Assembly (NCBI GenBank): GCA_028867735.1
Contig: JAGWFW010000001.1
Span: forward strand, 73,671 to 120,714
Direction of reading: 5' to 3'
Source: Nitrososphaerota archaeon
Lineage (GTDB): Archaea; Thermoproteota; Nitrososphaeria; Nitrososphaerales; Nitrosopumilaceae
Length of the DNA stretch: 47,044 nucleotides
The notes beneath the pieces are model-generated. The model had not been told where the DNA came from and made no database searches. It saw only the letters and a list, made by a program, of their open reading frames with translations. How positions within the stretch are numbered: position 1 is the stretch's first letter; each line of letters begins with the position of its first letter. Of this stretch, positions 25,183 through 33,723 are shown piece by piece. The position numbers were made by a program, and so were the translations under genes.

Positions 25183-25590
25183 ATGTGGGACTATTTTCAC
25201 GCTAAAAGGGCACTTGAACTTGGTCATCCATTTGATATGGTGCATTCTCCATTTGCTTTCCCACGACTTCCGCCTAGGGCGAATCCGCCTCTTGGCATAT
25301 CAAACGCAGGTAAGATCAAAGATGCCATAGTACATGACAAAGACCTAATGATGAATAAATTGTCCAGTCATCACGAGATGTTCCAGCACTATGCATCAGG
25401 CCTGTTCAATCTGACCCCAAATCCATTTGCGCCTGGCCATCCGTTGTATAAAAAAATGCAAACGCTTGATGCACTCCAAGAAGAAAACGAAAAACTACGA
25501 CAAGAAAATTCTCTTCTCAAGACTGGTAAGAACAAAGAAAAGAAAACTAGGTCGAACTTTATAAAGCCAAACTCCGTAGCATTGCTGTGA
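25183..25590 (+). CDS. Hypothetical protein with C-terminal coiled coil
   Basis: A 135-residue protein, not recognised. The N-terminal part is rich in Pro, His and aromatic residues (FAFPRLPPRANPP around 24-36; FNLTPNPFAPGHP around 75-87). Residues about 93-112 form a short coiled coil (LDALQEENEKLRQEN), with a basic tail. It overlaps the next gene by 4 bp (GTGA), so the pair is translationally coupled. The 289-nt region upstream shows no gene; an AAATAAG box about 25 nt ahead of the ATG may be its TATA. Confidence 0.7.
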   Translation: MWDYFHAKRALELGHPFDMVHSPFAFPRLPPRANPPLGISNAGKIKDAIVHDKDLMMNKLSSHHEMFQHYASGLFNLTPNPFAPGHPLYKKMQTLDALQEENEKLRQENSLLKTGKNKEKKTRSNFIKPNSVALL

Positions 25591-25979
25591 AAAAGACTCC
25601 AAATCAAAAATGGAACGAAGAGATCTTAATATACAAAAAGAAATGCCAGCGCATTCTTGCCCTGTCTTCCTCAATTCGATATGTTGGCCTGATAAACAAA
25701 TATGGGAGAACATTGACTGGCATCATTAGGCCCGGAACCAGTATCCTTCTCAAACCAGAACCTGCAAGAAACGAATTCTTTCTGGTGTCCACCATGTTTA
25801 ACATGCGTAACAAAATAGATGATACAATAGGCAGGATGGATTATGCAACATTCAAGCATGACAAAGTAACTTTGCTGGTTTTCCAAAGTAAAGACGGGAT
25901 TTACTATGTATCACTAAACAGAAATACAACTGCTGACGGGATCGCAAAAATCCTTGCCAAGATTAAAAAAATAATTTAG
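25587..25979 (+). CDS. Small conserved protein, paralogue of 27296-27712
   Basis: A 130-residue protein with a GTG start inside the previous gene's stop. It resembles the minus-strand protein at 27296-27712: both share a CxxIL...IR(F/Y)xG(L/K)I start, a central basic/methionine segment, a LLxxFQxxGIxxxS strand pair and an IxxKIKK end. This looks like the thaumarchaeal DUF6659-type family (from memory), possibly a small Roadblock-like alpha/beta fold. Function is unknown. Coupling to the coiled-coil gene suggests that they act together. Confidence 0.7.
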   Translation: MKKTPNQKWNEEILIYKKKCQRILALSSSIRYVGLINKYGRTLTGIIRPGTSILLKPEPARNEFFLVSTMFNMRNKIDDTIGRMDYATFKHDKVTLLVFQSKDGIYYVSLNRNTTADGIAKILAKIKKII

Positions 25980-26386
25980 AGGGGCGCAAAGCCATGAAAT
26001 CCGCGTGCCTGTTGCGAGCCGCCATCATATGATGGTTCAAATAATGAAATCATGTACTTGTCTGGATCCAACACTATGCAATTCTTTCCTACTTTGTGTG
26101 ATGCAATCTCTCGATATACTGTGACATTCCTTGTCTTGAGCTCTTGCACAGCTGACTCTATGTCTCCTACAACTAGGCCTACGACAATACCGTTTTCAAT
26201 GGATGTTCCAGTATTGATTGGCCTTGATGCCGGATGCAATATCAGTGTGGCCCCGTCTCTTCCAAGCTCTGCCCAATCTCCTCTTTTATTTCTGACAGGC
26301 AGACCTATTACTTCGTTGTAAAACTGGACTGATTTTTCCAGGTCGGAAACCGCAATTATCACGCTACCAAGGTGCTTTATGTTCAT
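25976..26386 (-). CDS. VOC (glyoxalase/dioxygenase) superfamily protein
   Basis: A 136-residue single-chain VOC protein with two beta-alpha-beta-beta-beta modules. IKHLGSVIIAVSDLEKSVQFYNEVIGLPV starts the first module and GIVVGLVVGDIESAVQELK the second. Possible metal ligands are His near residue 5, a His in LILHPA and Glu in ISLFEPS. It could be a lyase, epimerase or resistance-type protein; the substrate is not known. ATG 26386 is chosen over TTG 26392. Its stop overlaps the convergent upstream gene by 4 bp. Confidence 0.85.
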   Translation of the reverse strand: MNIKHLGSVIIAVSDLEKSVQFYNEVIGLPVRNKRGDWAELGRDGATLILHPASRPINTGTSIENGIVVGLVVGDIESAVQELKTRNVTVYREIASHKVGKNCIVLDPDKYMISLFEPSYDGGSQQARGFHGFAPL

Positions 26387-26422
26387 ATCCAATCTAGATA
26401 CTTCGATGTTAAAACTATTATG

Positions 26423-26641
26423 CTATACAACTTGGACCATGGTTTCTGTCCGTTCCACGCCTTTTATGCTCTGAATTTCAGTCGTGACTTGCTTGATTTC
26501 TGACAATTCTTTAACATCTATTAGTGCTACTGCATCGAACTGGCCACTCACAGCAAAAGAGTCATAGACGGACTTTACCATGCGTAATCTTGCAGCAATC
26601 AGCTTTTTGGGAGACTTTACTAAGACTACAGCTTTGACCAT
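26423..26641 (-). CDS. Stand-alone Lrp/AsnC ligand-binding (RAM) domain
   Basis: A 72-residue alpha/beta RAM domain with no DNA-binding part (MVKAVVLVK start, FDAVALIDVKEL strand, ERTETMVQVV end). Such SMLs oligomerise and bind amino acids or modulate Lrp-type regulators. Its ATG lies 16 nt inside the end of the upstream RAM gene, so the two are translationally coupled and may form a mixed complex. Confidence 0.8.
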   Translation of the reverse strand: MVKAVVLVKSPKKLIAARLRMVKSVYDSFAVSGQFDAVALIDVKELSEIKQVTTEIQSIKGVERTETMVQVV

Positions 26642-26874
26642 CCTAGATCAACCTCCACCTCAATCAGTGTCTCTGTAGACACAATTTCCTTTATCTTTTT
26701 AAAATCTATCACAATGTTGTTTATCTCGTCTATCGTACCCTGTAAAACCACTATGATATCAGCTCTACCCGTAACTACCATGACCTCTTTGAGAATCTTT
26801 CGTACTTTGCGTAATGTTGCAATGACATTGTCTACCTTGCCCGGTTTCACAGTAATCAGGCAGAGAGCTCTCAT
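26626..26874 (-). CDS. Stand-alone Lrp/AsnC ligand-binding (RAM) domain
   Basis: An 82-residue RAM domain (MRALCLITVKPGKVDNVI start, VTGRADIIVVLQG strand pair, STETLIEVEV end) without a helix-turn-helix. It is the first gene of a two-gene unit with the RAM protein at 26423-26641, which it overlaps. A third RAM protein is at 42730. Role: effector binding for a regulator elsewhere, inferred from the family. Confidence 0.82.
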   Translation of the reverse strand: MRALCLITVKPGKVDNVIATLRKVRKILKEVMVVTGRADIIVVLQGTIDEINNIVIDFKKIKEIVSTETLIEVEVDLGWSKL

Positions 26875-26944
26875 AACTCCTTGATCTCACTATGACGGAT
26901 AAGTGTTTATGATCTGAAATATAATGATGACAACTAGAAACTAC

Positions 26945-27178
26945 TCAGTCGTCGCTTGCTTCTTGAGATCTGGCCTCTTCAAGGTAGGCTTTTCTTGCTT
27001 CAAGTTCAGCTTCTTTATCCACATTTGGGTCGTCTTCTACAACGATTATTCCTGAATCTTCTTTGATGATGTCTTCTTTGAGCTTGGTCTTCTCCTTTGG
27101 TTTTGTTTTTGCTGCTTCTTTTTTCTTACTCTCTTTCTTTGCTGGCTTTTTTGTTTCCTTTTTCTTTTCCTTGGCCAT
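26945..27178 (-). CDS. Highly charged Lys/Glu-rich protein
   Basis: A 77-residue protein. Residues 1-40 are almost all Lys, Glu, Ala and Thr (MAKEKKKETKKPAKKES start), and the C-terminal half is acidic with a short hydrophobic strand GIIVVEDD (48-55). It is probably disordered and binds nucleic acid or a ribosomal/chromatin partner. Similar short lysine-rich proteins occur in related archaea, but no function is known. An ATG start at 27178. Confidence 0.65.
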   Translation of the reverse strand: MAKEKKKETKKPAKKESKKKEAAKTKPKEKTKLKEDIIKEDSGIIVVEDDPNVDKEAELEARKAYLEEARSQEASDD

Positions 27179-27295
27179 AATAACGATTAACCAACAATGT
27201 GTATCATGCTTTTAAACTTGTCTTATTGAGTATTAAAAGGAAAGAAATTGCTTTTATTAAGATCTGTGTTGCTTTACAATTTTTTTACATTTGTT

Positions 27296-27712
27296 TTACA
27301 TTTTCAGCTTCTTTATCTTCTCAATTATGAGATGATGATCAGACGCAGGCTCTGTGGATAGAATAAGGATCCCGTTTTCTTGAAATATGGTCAAAAGTTT
27401 TACCTTCCCCTTGGATTCTACTATCCAGTCTGTGTTACCCATCTTATCTGTAAACATTTTATCCATCATGGCTTTTACAACAACTTGATGGTGTGCCAGA
27501 TCTGCCAGCTGTTTATCAAGCAGCGGTATTACGCCGTCTTTTCTTGCAGATGACACAAGCTGATCATTGACAATCTTGCCTGCAAACCTGATCTGTGGAT
27601 CAAGATCCAATATTTTTTTGCAATGATTATTTACATTTGCTGTGCTAATCTCGACTCCCTCGGTCATTATGCAATACATGCGCCTCGTATTTAAGACAAT
27701 GATTTCAAACAT
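27296..27712 (-). CDS. Small conserved protein, paralogue of 25587-25979
   Basis: A 138-residue protein of the same small family as 25587-25979 (shared CKKIL, IRFAGKI, the K-M-rich centre, LLTIFQENGILILS and IIEKIKK). A TATA-like TAATAAAAAT (minus reading, 27731-27740) lies 19-28 nt before the ATG at 27712, supporting this start; ATGs at 27679 and 27667 are alternatives closer to the conserved core. It is divergent from the membrane protein at 27764 and the same AT-rich patch seems to serve both promoters. Function unknown. Confidence 0.72.
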   Translation of the reverse strand: MFEIIVLNTRRMYCIMTEGVEISTANVNNHCKKILDLDPQIRFAGKIVNDQLVSSARKDGVIPLLDKQLADLAHHQVVVKAMMDKMFTDKMGNTDWIVESKGKVKLLTIFQENGILILSTEPASDHHLIIEKIKKLKM

Positions 27713-27763
27713 GATCTGAAAACAGCAAGTATTTTTATTAACAGTAAATTTCCTCTTTAGGGA

Positions 27764-28144
27764 ATGATTGGAAAAAACAGGGTAGCCGTAACTCTTGCGG
27801 CCATCTCAGCAATAGGCGCGTTGGGGATTCCTCTAGGTGATCCAAAATTCATTGTGCAGGCCCTCATTTTGGAGGGATGTTTTATCGTACTGGCTATTTT
27901 AACTGCAAAAAACTACCCGCATGTTTATATCCCAAATTTTGTGGTGGCGGGAATTGTCATAGCTGGAAACAGTGCATTTTACAAGCATATTGAAATAATG
28001 ACCACATTGCATCCTCTTTACAATGCCATAGTGCTAATCACTGGAGGGTATGTCTTGCAGGCATTGCTCTTGATCACAAACTATCTTGCTTACAAACAAT
28101 ACAAACAACTAATTCAAAACGATAAGACAAGTAAACTATCCTGA
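27764..28144 (+). CDS. Small membrane protein with about four helices
   Basis: A 126-residue hydrophobic protein with about four membrane segments (roughly 8-25, 29-47, 56-72, 84-106) and a polar, basic C-terminal tail. There are no recognised motifs; conserved-looking His/Tyr residues lie in the loops. TTTTATTAA at 27733-27741 serves as a TATA box 23-31 nt ahead of the ATG. It is next to, and upstream of, tRNA-Phe on the other strand. Confidence 0.72.
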   Translation: MIGKNRVAVTLAAISAIGALGIPLGDPKFIVQALILEGCFIVLAILTAKNYPHVYIPNFVVAGIVIAGNSAFYKHIEIMTTLHPLYNAIVLITGGYVLQALLLITNYLAYKQYKQLIQNDKTSKLS

Positions 28145-28164
28145 TATTGTTTTAAAGTATAAAG

Positions 28165-28238
28165 TGCCACCGGCGGGACTTGAACGCGCGACAGCTCGGT
28201 CTTCAGCCGAGTGCTCTCCCGGGCTGAGCTACGGTGGC
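28165..28238 (-). tRNA. tRNA-Phe(GAA)
   Basis: A 74-nt cloverleaf on the minus strand: acceptor GCCACCG/CGGTGGC, D arm GCTC/GAGC, anticodon stem CTCGG/CCGAG with loop CTGAAGA (anticodon GAA), and discriminator A. In the T arm GCGCG/CCCGC with loop TTCAAGT, the fourth pair is a C-C mismatch. No intron and no encoded CCA. Confidence 0.93.
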
Positions 28239-28281
28239 ACATCAAATCATCCAATTAGCGGGGAATTAAAGTGTGTCTGTT

Positions 28282-28839
28282 TTATTTTTTCCATGCGACA
28301 TCTTTGATTTTCTTTCGACTATTTATCGTCCTAGCTATTACAAAGAGAAGATCTGATAATCTGTTTATGTATACTTGGCAGTTTTTGTTAATCGGTTCTT
28401 TTTCTAAAATCTGCAGAATGTTTACTTCAGCTCTCCTGCAGGTGGCTCTGGCAATGTGAATCTGTGATGCAAGTGTGTCTCCTCCGGGAAGTATAAAATA
28501 AGTTATTGGAGAAAGATTGGATTCCAATCTGTCTATTTGATTTTCAAGATACGTGATCATGTTCTCTGTCACTCTGTTTGACGAATCTTTCAGGTCTGGA
28601 TTTGCAAGGTCTGAACCAATTGTGAAAAGATCATTTTGTACTTTTGTGAGTATGTTCATGATGTCAGAATCTAATGTAGACGATAGGACAACACCTATGG
28701 CTGAATTTATCTCATCGACTGTACCATATGCCACTATGCGCGGGTCTGTTTTTTTTACACGCTTTCCTCCTATGAGCCCAGTAGTGCCATCGTCTCCAGT
28801 CTTTGTGTAAATCTTCGTCAACAAGTAGCAGACGATCAT
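28282..28839 (-). CDS. Cob(I)alamin adenosyltransferase, PduO type
   Basis: An enzyme that transfers adenosyl from ATP to cob(I)alamin, giving adenosylcobalamin. The N-terminal ATP-binding motif KIYTKTGDDGTTGL and the C-terminal RATCRRAE helix with the NRLSDLLFV segment are diagnostic. It is about 185 residues from the ATG at 28839; the frame extends to 28875 but the extra 12 residues are not family-like. Adenosylcobalamin is needed by methylmalonyl-CoA mutase in the thaumarchaeal carbon cycle, so this links to the acyl-CoA dehydrogenase gene at 45119. Confidence 0.92.
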   Translation of the reverse strand: MIVCYLLTKIYTKTGDDGTTGLIGGKRVKKTDPRIVAYGTVDEINSAIGVVLSSTLDSDIMNILTKVQNDLFTIGSDLANPDLKDSSNRVTENMITYLENQIDRLESNLSPITYFILPGGDTLASQIHIARATCRRAEVNILQILEKEPINKNCQVYINRLSDLLFVIARTINSRKKIKDVAWKK

Positions 28840-28915
28840 GTCATTTTTATCTTGTTCGCATGTAATGCAAAACAAAAACCTAAAACTAATGATATATTCA
28901 GAAATATATGATATT

Positions 28916-29446
28916 ATGTTATCTGAATTCTTCTATATTGTGTCTGAACTGAAAAAGATCCAAAGGAAGGGATGGAAAGAAAAGGCAGGAGTACTACATC
29001 CAGAATCTGTGGCAGATCATTCCTATGGTGTTGCTACAATGGCGATGATATTTTCGGATAGTGCTAGTATGAATACTGAAAAAATACTAAAGATGGCACT
29101 TTTACATGATCTTGCAGAATCTATAACCGGAGATTTCATACCCGGCGAGATTTCAAAAGAAAATAAAAAAACTATAGAAAACCAAGTAATGGGTGAGATC
29201 TTGTCAAAACTTCCGCCTAGTCTAGCAAGCAAATATGATTCCATATGGAAAGAATATGCAGCATGCACATCACAAGAATCTGTTTTGTTGCATGAGATAG
29301 ATAAACTTGAAATGGCAATTCAGGCGACAAGGTACAGCAGTGAAGGTTTTTCAAAAGAAAATCTGCAGGAATTTACAGATGCAGCTAGAAAAGAAATCAG
29401 GTCGAAAGAACTCTTGGCAGTATTAGACACACTATCATATAAATAA
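28916..29446 (+). CDS. HD-domain 5'-deoxynucleotidase (YfbR/HDDC2-like)
   Basis: A 176-residue HD phosphohydrolase that would dephosphorylate deoxynucleoside monophosphates. It has H35 in HPESVADHSYGVA, H64-D65 in LLHDLAE and a late Asp in HEIDKLEMAIQA, the three-part metal site of this group. The ATG at 28916 is preferred to 28838: it matches family length, avoids overlap with the divergent cobalamin gene, and a GATATATT box lies 18-25 nt upstream. The substrate range is inferred from the family. Confidence 0.85.
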   Translation: MLSEFFYIVSELKKIQRKGWKEKAGVLHPESVADHSYGVATMAMIFSDSASMNTEKILKMALLHDLAESITGDFIPGEISKENKKTIENQVMGEILSKLPPSLASKYDSIWKEYAACTSQESVLLHEIDKLEMAIQATRYSSEGFSKENLQEFTDAARKEIRSKELLAVLDTLSYK

Positions 29447-29467
29447 CAAGTTTATCCGATTAATGTC

Positions 29468-29815
29468 ATGCAATATTTTGTTGCTTTGAAAATTGGTGAA
29501 AAACGAGTCAAAACGGCAAGAGAATATCTTAATAAAATCTCAAACGGTCAAGCAATGCCTGCTTTAGCTCTGAAGGATAATCAATCCAATGTATGGGAAC
29601 CAGTGGGGGAAGAGAATCTTTACGCAGTGCTAAATGATGCGGGAGGATATGTCTTGACAGATGTGAGCGGTTTCATGATTGTATTGTGTGATAAAAATGG
29701 TATATCCAAAGCAATTGTAAGGGGCTTGAACACAGAAAACAAGGATGTTATTGTCAAAATGTTGCAATCTGACAATGTATCGGAATACCGAGGTCAAGTG
29801 GCTCTACCCGTATAG
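29468..29815 (+). CDS. Hypothetical protein
   Basis: A 115-residue soluble protein, 21 nt after the HD gene on the same strand. It begins MQYFVALKIGEKRVKTAREYL and has alternating strands and helices, one Cys (C74) and no clear motif. It is not recognised. The even codon use and short gap to the HD gene favour a real gene in one operon. Confidence 0.65.
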   Translation: MQYFVALKIGEKRVKTAREYLNKISNGQAMPALALKDNQSNVWEPVGEENLYAVLNDAGGYVLTDVSGFMIVLCDKNGISKAIVRGLNTENKDVIVKMLQSDNVSEYRGQVALPV

Positions 29816-29902
29816 GATCTGGATATTTTTGTCTTACCAGATAAAAAACGAGTTTTAAAGTTATACTGATATTTTGAAGTTGACACATGGAACGATGAAT
29901 TG

Positions 29903-31459
29903 ATGAAACTAACTGTACTTACAATATCAAAATCTAACTATGTAATTCCGATAATCCTGTTTCTGTGCACCTTTTTCATCTATGGATATAACTTGGCAGG
30001 GCAGCCTTGGCACGGTGACGAAATTACGTATCTGGGGTGGGGTGGAAATTATTTTAATCTAATAGCAAAAGGAGACTTCAACGATCCATGTCTGATATCT
30101 CTTGATAATTGTCATCTTTTGTTTCACATACCTGCATTTGGACTCACCTACAGCCCACTCAGAAATGTGCTAATAGGTCTCCCGATGTATCTATTCCACC
30201 AAGAGAGTGGAAATTTTTACAACTGGTCGTGCTACTGGGATTGTTATAACCATAGCGAGGGTCCGACCATTCAAGAAATGTCTGCAGGCAGATTATTTTC
30301 CCCGATTTTTGGTTCATTAGGCGTAGTGTTTTCATTTCTGATAGGAAAAACGCTTTTCAATAAAAATGTGGGAATCCTAGCTTCTCTTCTCTTTCTGTTT
30401 TATGATCTCTGGATATGGTATAGTCGGACTGTAATGGTAGAAGTACACTATGTATTTTTTGCCCTCTTGTCTGTACTGTTATTGCTTTATGCGTTTAAAG
30501 ATGAGCGACCACGATTTACATATTTTATACTAAGTGCTATTGTATTTGGCATTGCATTAAATTCGAAAATGCTTGCAGTAATCTTTTCAGGATTATTTTT
30601 TGCACTCATGCTATTCAAAGGCCTATCTTACGACAGATCAAACCTCAAGAAGAGAAAATATCTTGCCAAAGCCTGTCTTATGATACTTTCATTTTTTCTA
30701 ATTTCCTTACTAGGCATGCTTCTTGTTCAACCAGGTTTTTATCAAAACCCAATAAATGAAATCAAAACGATAAAAACTGACATGGATAATTACAATCATG
30801 ATGTGTGGTATATTGGTTATCCGACTGCACAAAACCTACAGACAAAATCACTGTTATCAATTTTTCACTATGTTGTTTTTCCAAGTTTTATAGAAAAACA
30901 AATCTCTGATCCAAGCATTAATCTGAACGGAAATTTTGGTTGGACTTTTCCTCCAACGTACTCCAGCATACCGATGACCGTTTTCTTTTTTATTGGCTTT
31001 GGATATGCAATCTACAGCACAATCAAATCAAAAAATCTAATTTCCAATGAGATGTTGCTAATAATCTGGTTTTCAAGCACACTTGTTCTCACACTTGTGA
31101 TTGTCAAAGACTTTTCTCTTGAAAGATATCTGTTACCACTTGAGATATCGATTATTTTTATTGCGTCATACGGAGCTTGGAATTTTATCAAGAATCTACA
31201 AAATAACAAACTGAAGGTTGTTTTTGCAGCATGTCTTGTATTTGTTCATTCTACAACTGCTCTGCTATACTGGGAAAAGATCTATTTCTCTCCAGGTACG
31301 ACTTGGGTTAATCCTCTTCATTATGGCACTCTGCAAGAATCACTTGATAATCCCTTTACATTTGTTGTAAATGCATTGTTTGTCTGTTGCTTGGTTGTCC
31401 TGCTGATATTTTGGTCACAAAAATCAATCCGTGCTATCAAGACTCGACAAACTGGATGA
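29903..31459 (+). CDS. GT39-like membrane glycosyltransferase
   Basis: An integral membrane protein of 518 residues with about ten to twelve helices, of the PMT/ArnT type that moves sugar from a dolichyl-phosphate donor to protein or lipid on the outer face. The first loop carries WHGDEITYLGWG (about 36-47), with the catalytic Asp-Glu expected there. A long loop with several Cys, Trp and Asn residues follows (about 60-110). ATG 29903 is chosen over the TTG at 29900. It probably glycosylates surface proteins such as the S-layer; the acceptor is inferred. Confidence 0.83.
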   Translation: MKLTVLTISKSNYVIPIILFLCTFFIYGYNLAGQPWHGDEITYLGWGGNYFNLIAKGDFNDPCLISLDNCHLLFHIPAFGLTYSPLRNVLIGLPMYLFHQESGNFYNWSCYWDCYNHSEGPTIQEMSAGRLFSPIFGSLGVVFSFLIGKTLFNKNVGILASLLFLFYDLWIWYSRTVMVEVHYVFFALLSVLLLLYAFKDERPRFTYFILSAIVFGIALNSKMLAVIFSGLFFALMLFKGLSYDRSNLKKRKYLAKACLMILSFFLISLLGMLLVQPGFYQNPINEIKTIKTDMDNYNHDVWYIGYPTAQNLQTKSLLSIFHYVVFPSFIEKQISDPSINLNGNFGWTFPPTYSSIPMTVFFFIGFGYAIYSTIKSKNLISNEMLLIIWFSSTLVLTLVIVKDFSLERYLLPLEISIIFIASYGAWNFIKNLQNNKLKVVFAACLVFVHSTTALLYWEKIYFSPGTTWVNPLHYGTLQESLDNPFTFVVNALFVCCLVVLLIFWSQKSIRAIKTRQTG

Positions 31460-31514
31460 ATGCATGTACTCTGATCTTAAACGTTAAATTAGTACAAGTT
31501 CCCATTTTCATAAA

Positions 31515-32747
31515 ATGGCCAAATTTCAACACATAGTGGAGGTAAGGGGGCACCTCATTGATTCTATGATACTTACTAAGATTTTTGACGTGGTAATGGA
31601 CCTGCAAGGTGAGTTTCATGTCCAGAAATTCTCAGTTGGAAAGAAAAAGAAGGATGAAAGTTACGCAAAGCTTCTCATTCAAGCCAAGTCAAAAGAACAT
31701 CTAAACCAAATCCTGCAGGCTGTGTACAGAGAGGGTGCCACTTCTAAGGTGCAGCAAGAAGTGGTGTTAAAGGCAACTCAGAAAGACATGGTGATGCCAG
31801 ATAATTTCTATAGTACAACAAACAATCACACAGACGTCTTTTACAGAGGAAAATGGATTAAGGTAGAAAACATGATGATGGATAAATGCGTGGTAGTGAA
31901 AGGAAACCGTGCTTTTTGCACTCCAGTCCGTGAAATAACAAAAGGAGATCTCATAGTAGTAGGCGAACAAGGAATCCGAATTACGCCACCTGAAAGACCA
32001 AGAGAAGGCGTCAACCTATTTCAATTCATGGGAAGCGGTAGCTCCAGTGAAAGACCAACTCAACACATAGCTAGGAGGGTTGCAGAAGATATTTACAAAA
32101 CAAAAAAACAAAAAGGAAAAATTATTCTAGTTGGAGGGCCGGCCATAGTTCACACCGGAGCATCAGACTCTATTGCATCACTTGTCAGACTTGGATTTAT
32201 TGATGCGATACTTGCAGGAAACGCACTTGCTGTTCATGATATAGAGTATTCCACTTTGGGGACATCTCTTGGCATGAATGTGAAAGATGGCACCCTTGCT
32301 GTTAGGGGACATAGGAATCACATGCAAGCAATTAATTCAGTATTCAAGGCAGGCTCTATTTCAAAAATGGTTGGAAAAAAAGTACTGACTAGGGGTATAA
32401 TGTACGAATGTGTGAAAAACAACGTGCCATTTGTTCTAGCCGGTTCGTTACGTGACGACGGTCCATTACCGGATGTTATAACTGACATGACTGTAGCGCA
32501 AAGGAAATACAAAGAGGTACTCAAGGATGCAAAGATGGTAATAATGGTCGCAACCATGCTTCATTCTATAGCGACAGGAAACATGATCCCGGCCGATGTC
32601 AAAGTTGTTGTGGTGGATATCAATCAGCCCACCGTGACAAAACTAATGGATAGGGGTACATGGCAAGCATTAGGTATAGTGACAGATGTAGGGGCATTTC
32701 TGCCGCTTGTCACTCAAGAGATCAAAAAACTCACAAAAACTGCCTGA
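31515..32747 (+). CDS. TIGR00300 family enzyme, archaeal ornithine cyclodeaminase type
   Basis: A 410-residue protein of the LOR/SDH-like family. An N-terminal domain (about 1-130: HIVEVRGHLIDSMILTKIFD start) precedes a Rossmann-like NAD-binding domain with IILVGGPAIVHTGASDSIA (about 201-219) and a second lobe GNALAVHDIE. Archaeal members have been shown to convert ornithine to proline, and the cyanobacterial relative joins this with arginine dihydrolase. No guanidino-hydrolase part is seen here. It would supply proline. A TATA-like GTTAAATTA box lies about 25-33 nt ahead of the ATG. Confidence 0.86.
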   Translation: MAKFQHIVEVRGHLIDSMILTKIFDVVMDLQGEFHVQKFSVGKKKKDESYAKLLIQAKSKEHLNQILQAVYREGATSKVQQEVVLKATQKDMVMPDNFYSTTNNHTDVFYRGKWIKVENMMMDKCVVVKGNRAFCTPVREITKGDLIVVGEQGIRITPPERPREGVNLFQFMGSGSSSERPTQHIARRVAEDIYKTKKQKGKIILVGGPAIVHTGASDSIASLVRLGFIDAILAGNALAVHDIEYSTLGTSLGMNVKDGTLAVRGHRNHMQAINSVFKAGSISKMVGKKVLTRGIMYECVKNNVPFVLAGSLRDDGPLPDVITDMTVAQRKYKEVLKDAKMVIMVATMLHSIATGNMIPADVKVVVVDINQPTVTKLMDRGTWQALGIVTDVGAFLPLVTQEIKKLTKTA

Positions 32748-32828
32748 TATTGTTGTCCTTTTAAAACCACTTAGCTATTTTCTGCATGTGATAGTGACTT
32801 TTTTAAGATACGAATTCGATACTGTGTT

Positions 32829-33593
32829 ATGCGACTGAAAGATAAAGTGGCAATCGTAACTGGCGCATCAAGCGAGATAGGTCTAGAAATTTCAAAAAGA
32901 TTCGTGGAGGAAGGTGCAAAAGTAATCTTAATTGGAAGAAACAGGGAAAAATTAGAAAAAACACGATCCTCAATTAAAAATTACGAATCAAGCACTGTTG
33001 CCATACCATGTGACATCACAAATGAATCTCAGGTCATCCAGACAGTTGATCAGATAAACCAACATTATGGAAAGATAGACATTCTTGTTAATAACGCAGG
33101 AACAATCAATGATCCAATCCATTTTCATAAAATGAAGGAATCTGATTGGCTATCATTAGTAAATGTGAATATTTTTGGCACATTCAAGATAACAAAGTCT
33201 GTGCTTGTAAAGATGCTAGAAAACAAAAAAGGATCAATCATCAATATCGGCTCCATATCTAGCGAAAGAGCAATTCCAAAAGTGCATCTAACAGTCTATT
33301 GTACGACAAAAGCTGCGATTAACATGTTCACTAAAGGTATTGCAATAGAATACGCCAGAAAAAACATTCGTTGTAATTGTGTAAATCCCGGGATAATCAA
33401 CGCTGGAATGATAAAACCATATTTGGACTATCCTGAAGCAAGAAAGATTCTAGAGGATAGACAACCGCTAAACCGGATTGGAGAACCTATAGATGTGGCA
33501 AATGCGGTAGTTTATCTTGCATCGGACGAGGCAAGCTGGATTTCAGGTGAACTCCTAAACGTAGATGGCGGCAAGTCATCTTCCGAAGGATAA
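32829..33593 (+). CDS. Short-chain dehydrogenase/reductase
   Basis: A 254-residue classical SDR. The cofactor loop is TGASSEIG (12-19), where a Gly of the usual TGxxxGIG is Glu. NNAG is at about 89-92, the catalytic Ser in INIGSISS (about 138-145) and YCTTK (about 157-161), and the late NPGI and DGG segments are also family-like. RN residues after the second strand favour NADP. The substrate is unknown; the neighbours do not tell. Confidence 0.9.
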   Translation: MRLKDKVAIVTGASSEIGLEISKRFVEEGAKVILIGRNREKLEKTRSSIKNYESSTVAIPCDITNESQVIQTVDQINQHYGKIDILVNNAGTINDPIHFHKMKESDWLSLVNVNIFGTFKITKSVLVKMLENKKGSIINIGSISSERAIPKVHLTVYCTTKAAINMFTKGIAIEYARKNIRCNCVNPGIINAGMIKPYLDYPEARKILEDRQPLNRIGEPIDVANAVVYLASDEASWISGELLNVDGGKSSSEG

Positions 33594-33697
33594 ATCGAGA
33601 CACCATTAGAAACTTTGCATCCGCTTGCAAGTCAGTTCCTATTGCCTGAAAATGACTAAAATACAAACACGTTAACTAGTAAAATTAATCGAGAGTC

Positions 33698-33705
33698 TTA
33701 AATAA
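33698..33705 (+). promoter_or_regulatory. TATA box of the first PEFG gene
   Basis: TTAAATAA lies 19-26 nt before the TTG start at 33724 and supports this start. Confidence 0.45.
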
Positions 33706-33723
33706 CTATGATTCTTCGATTAT

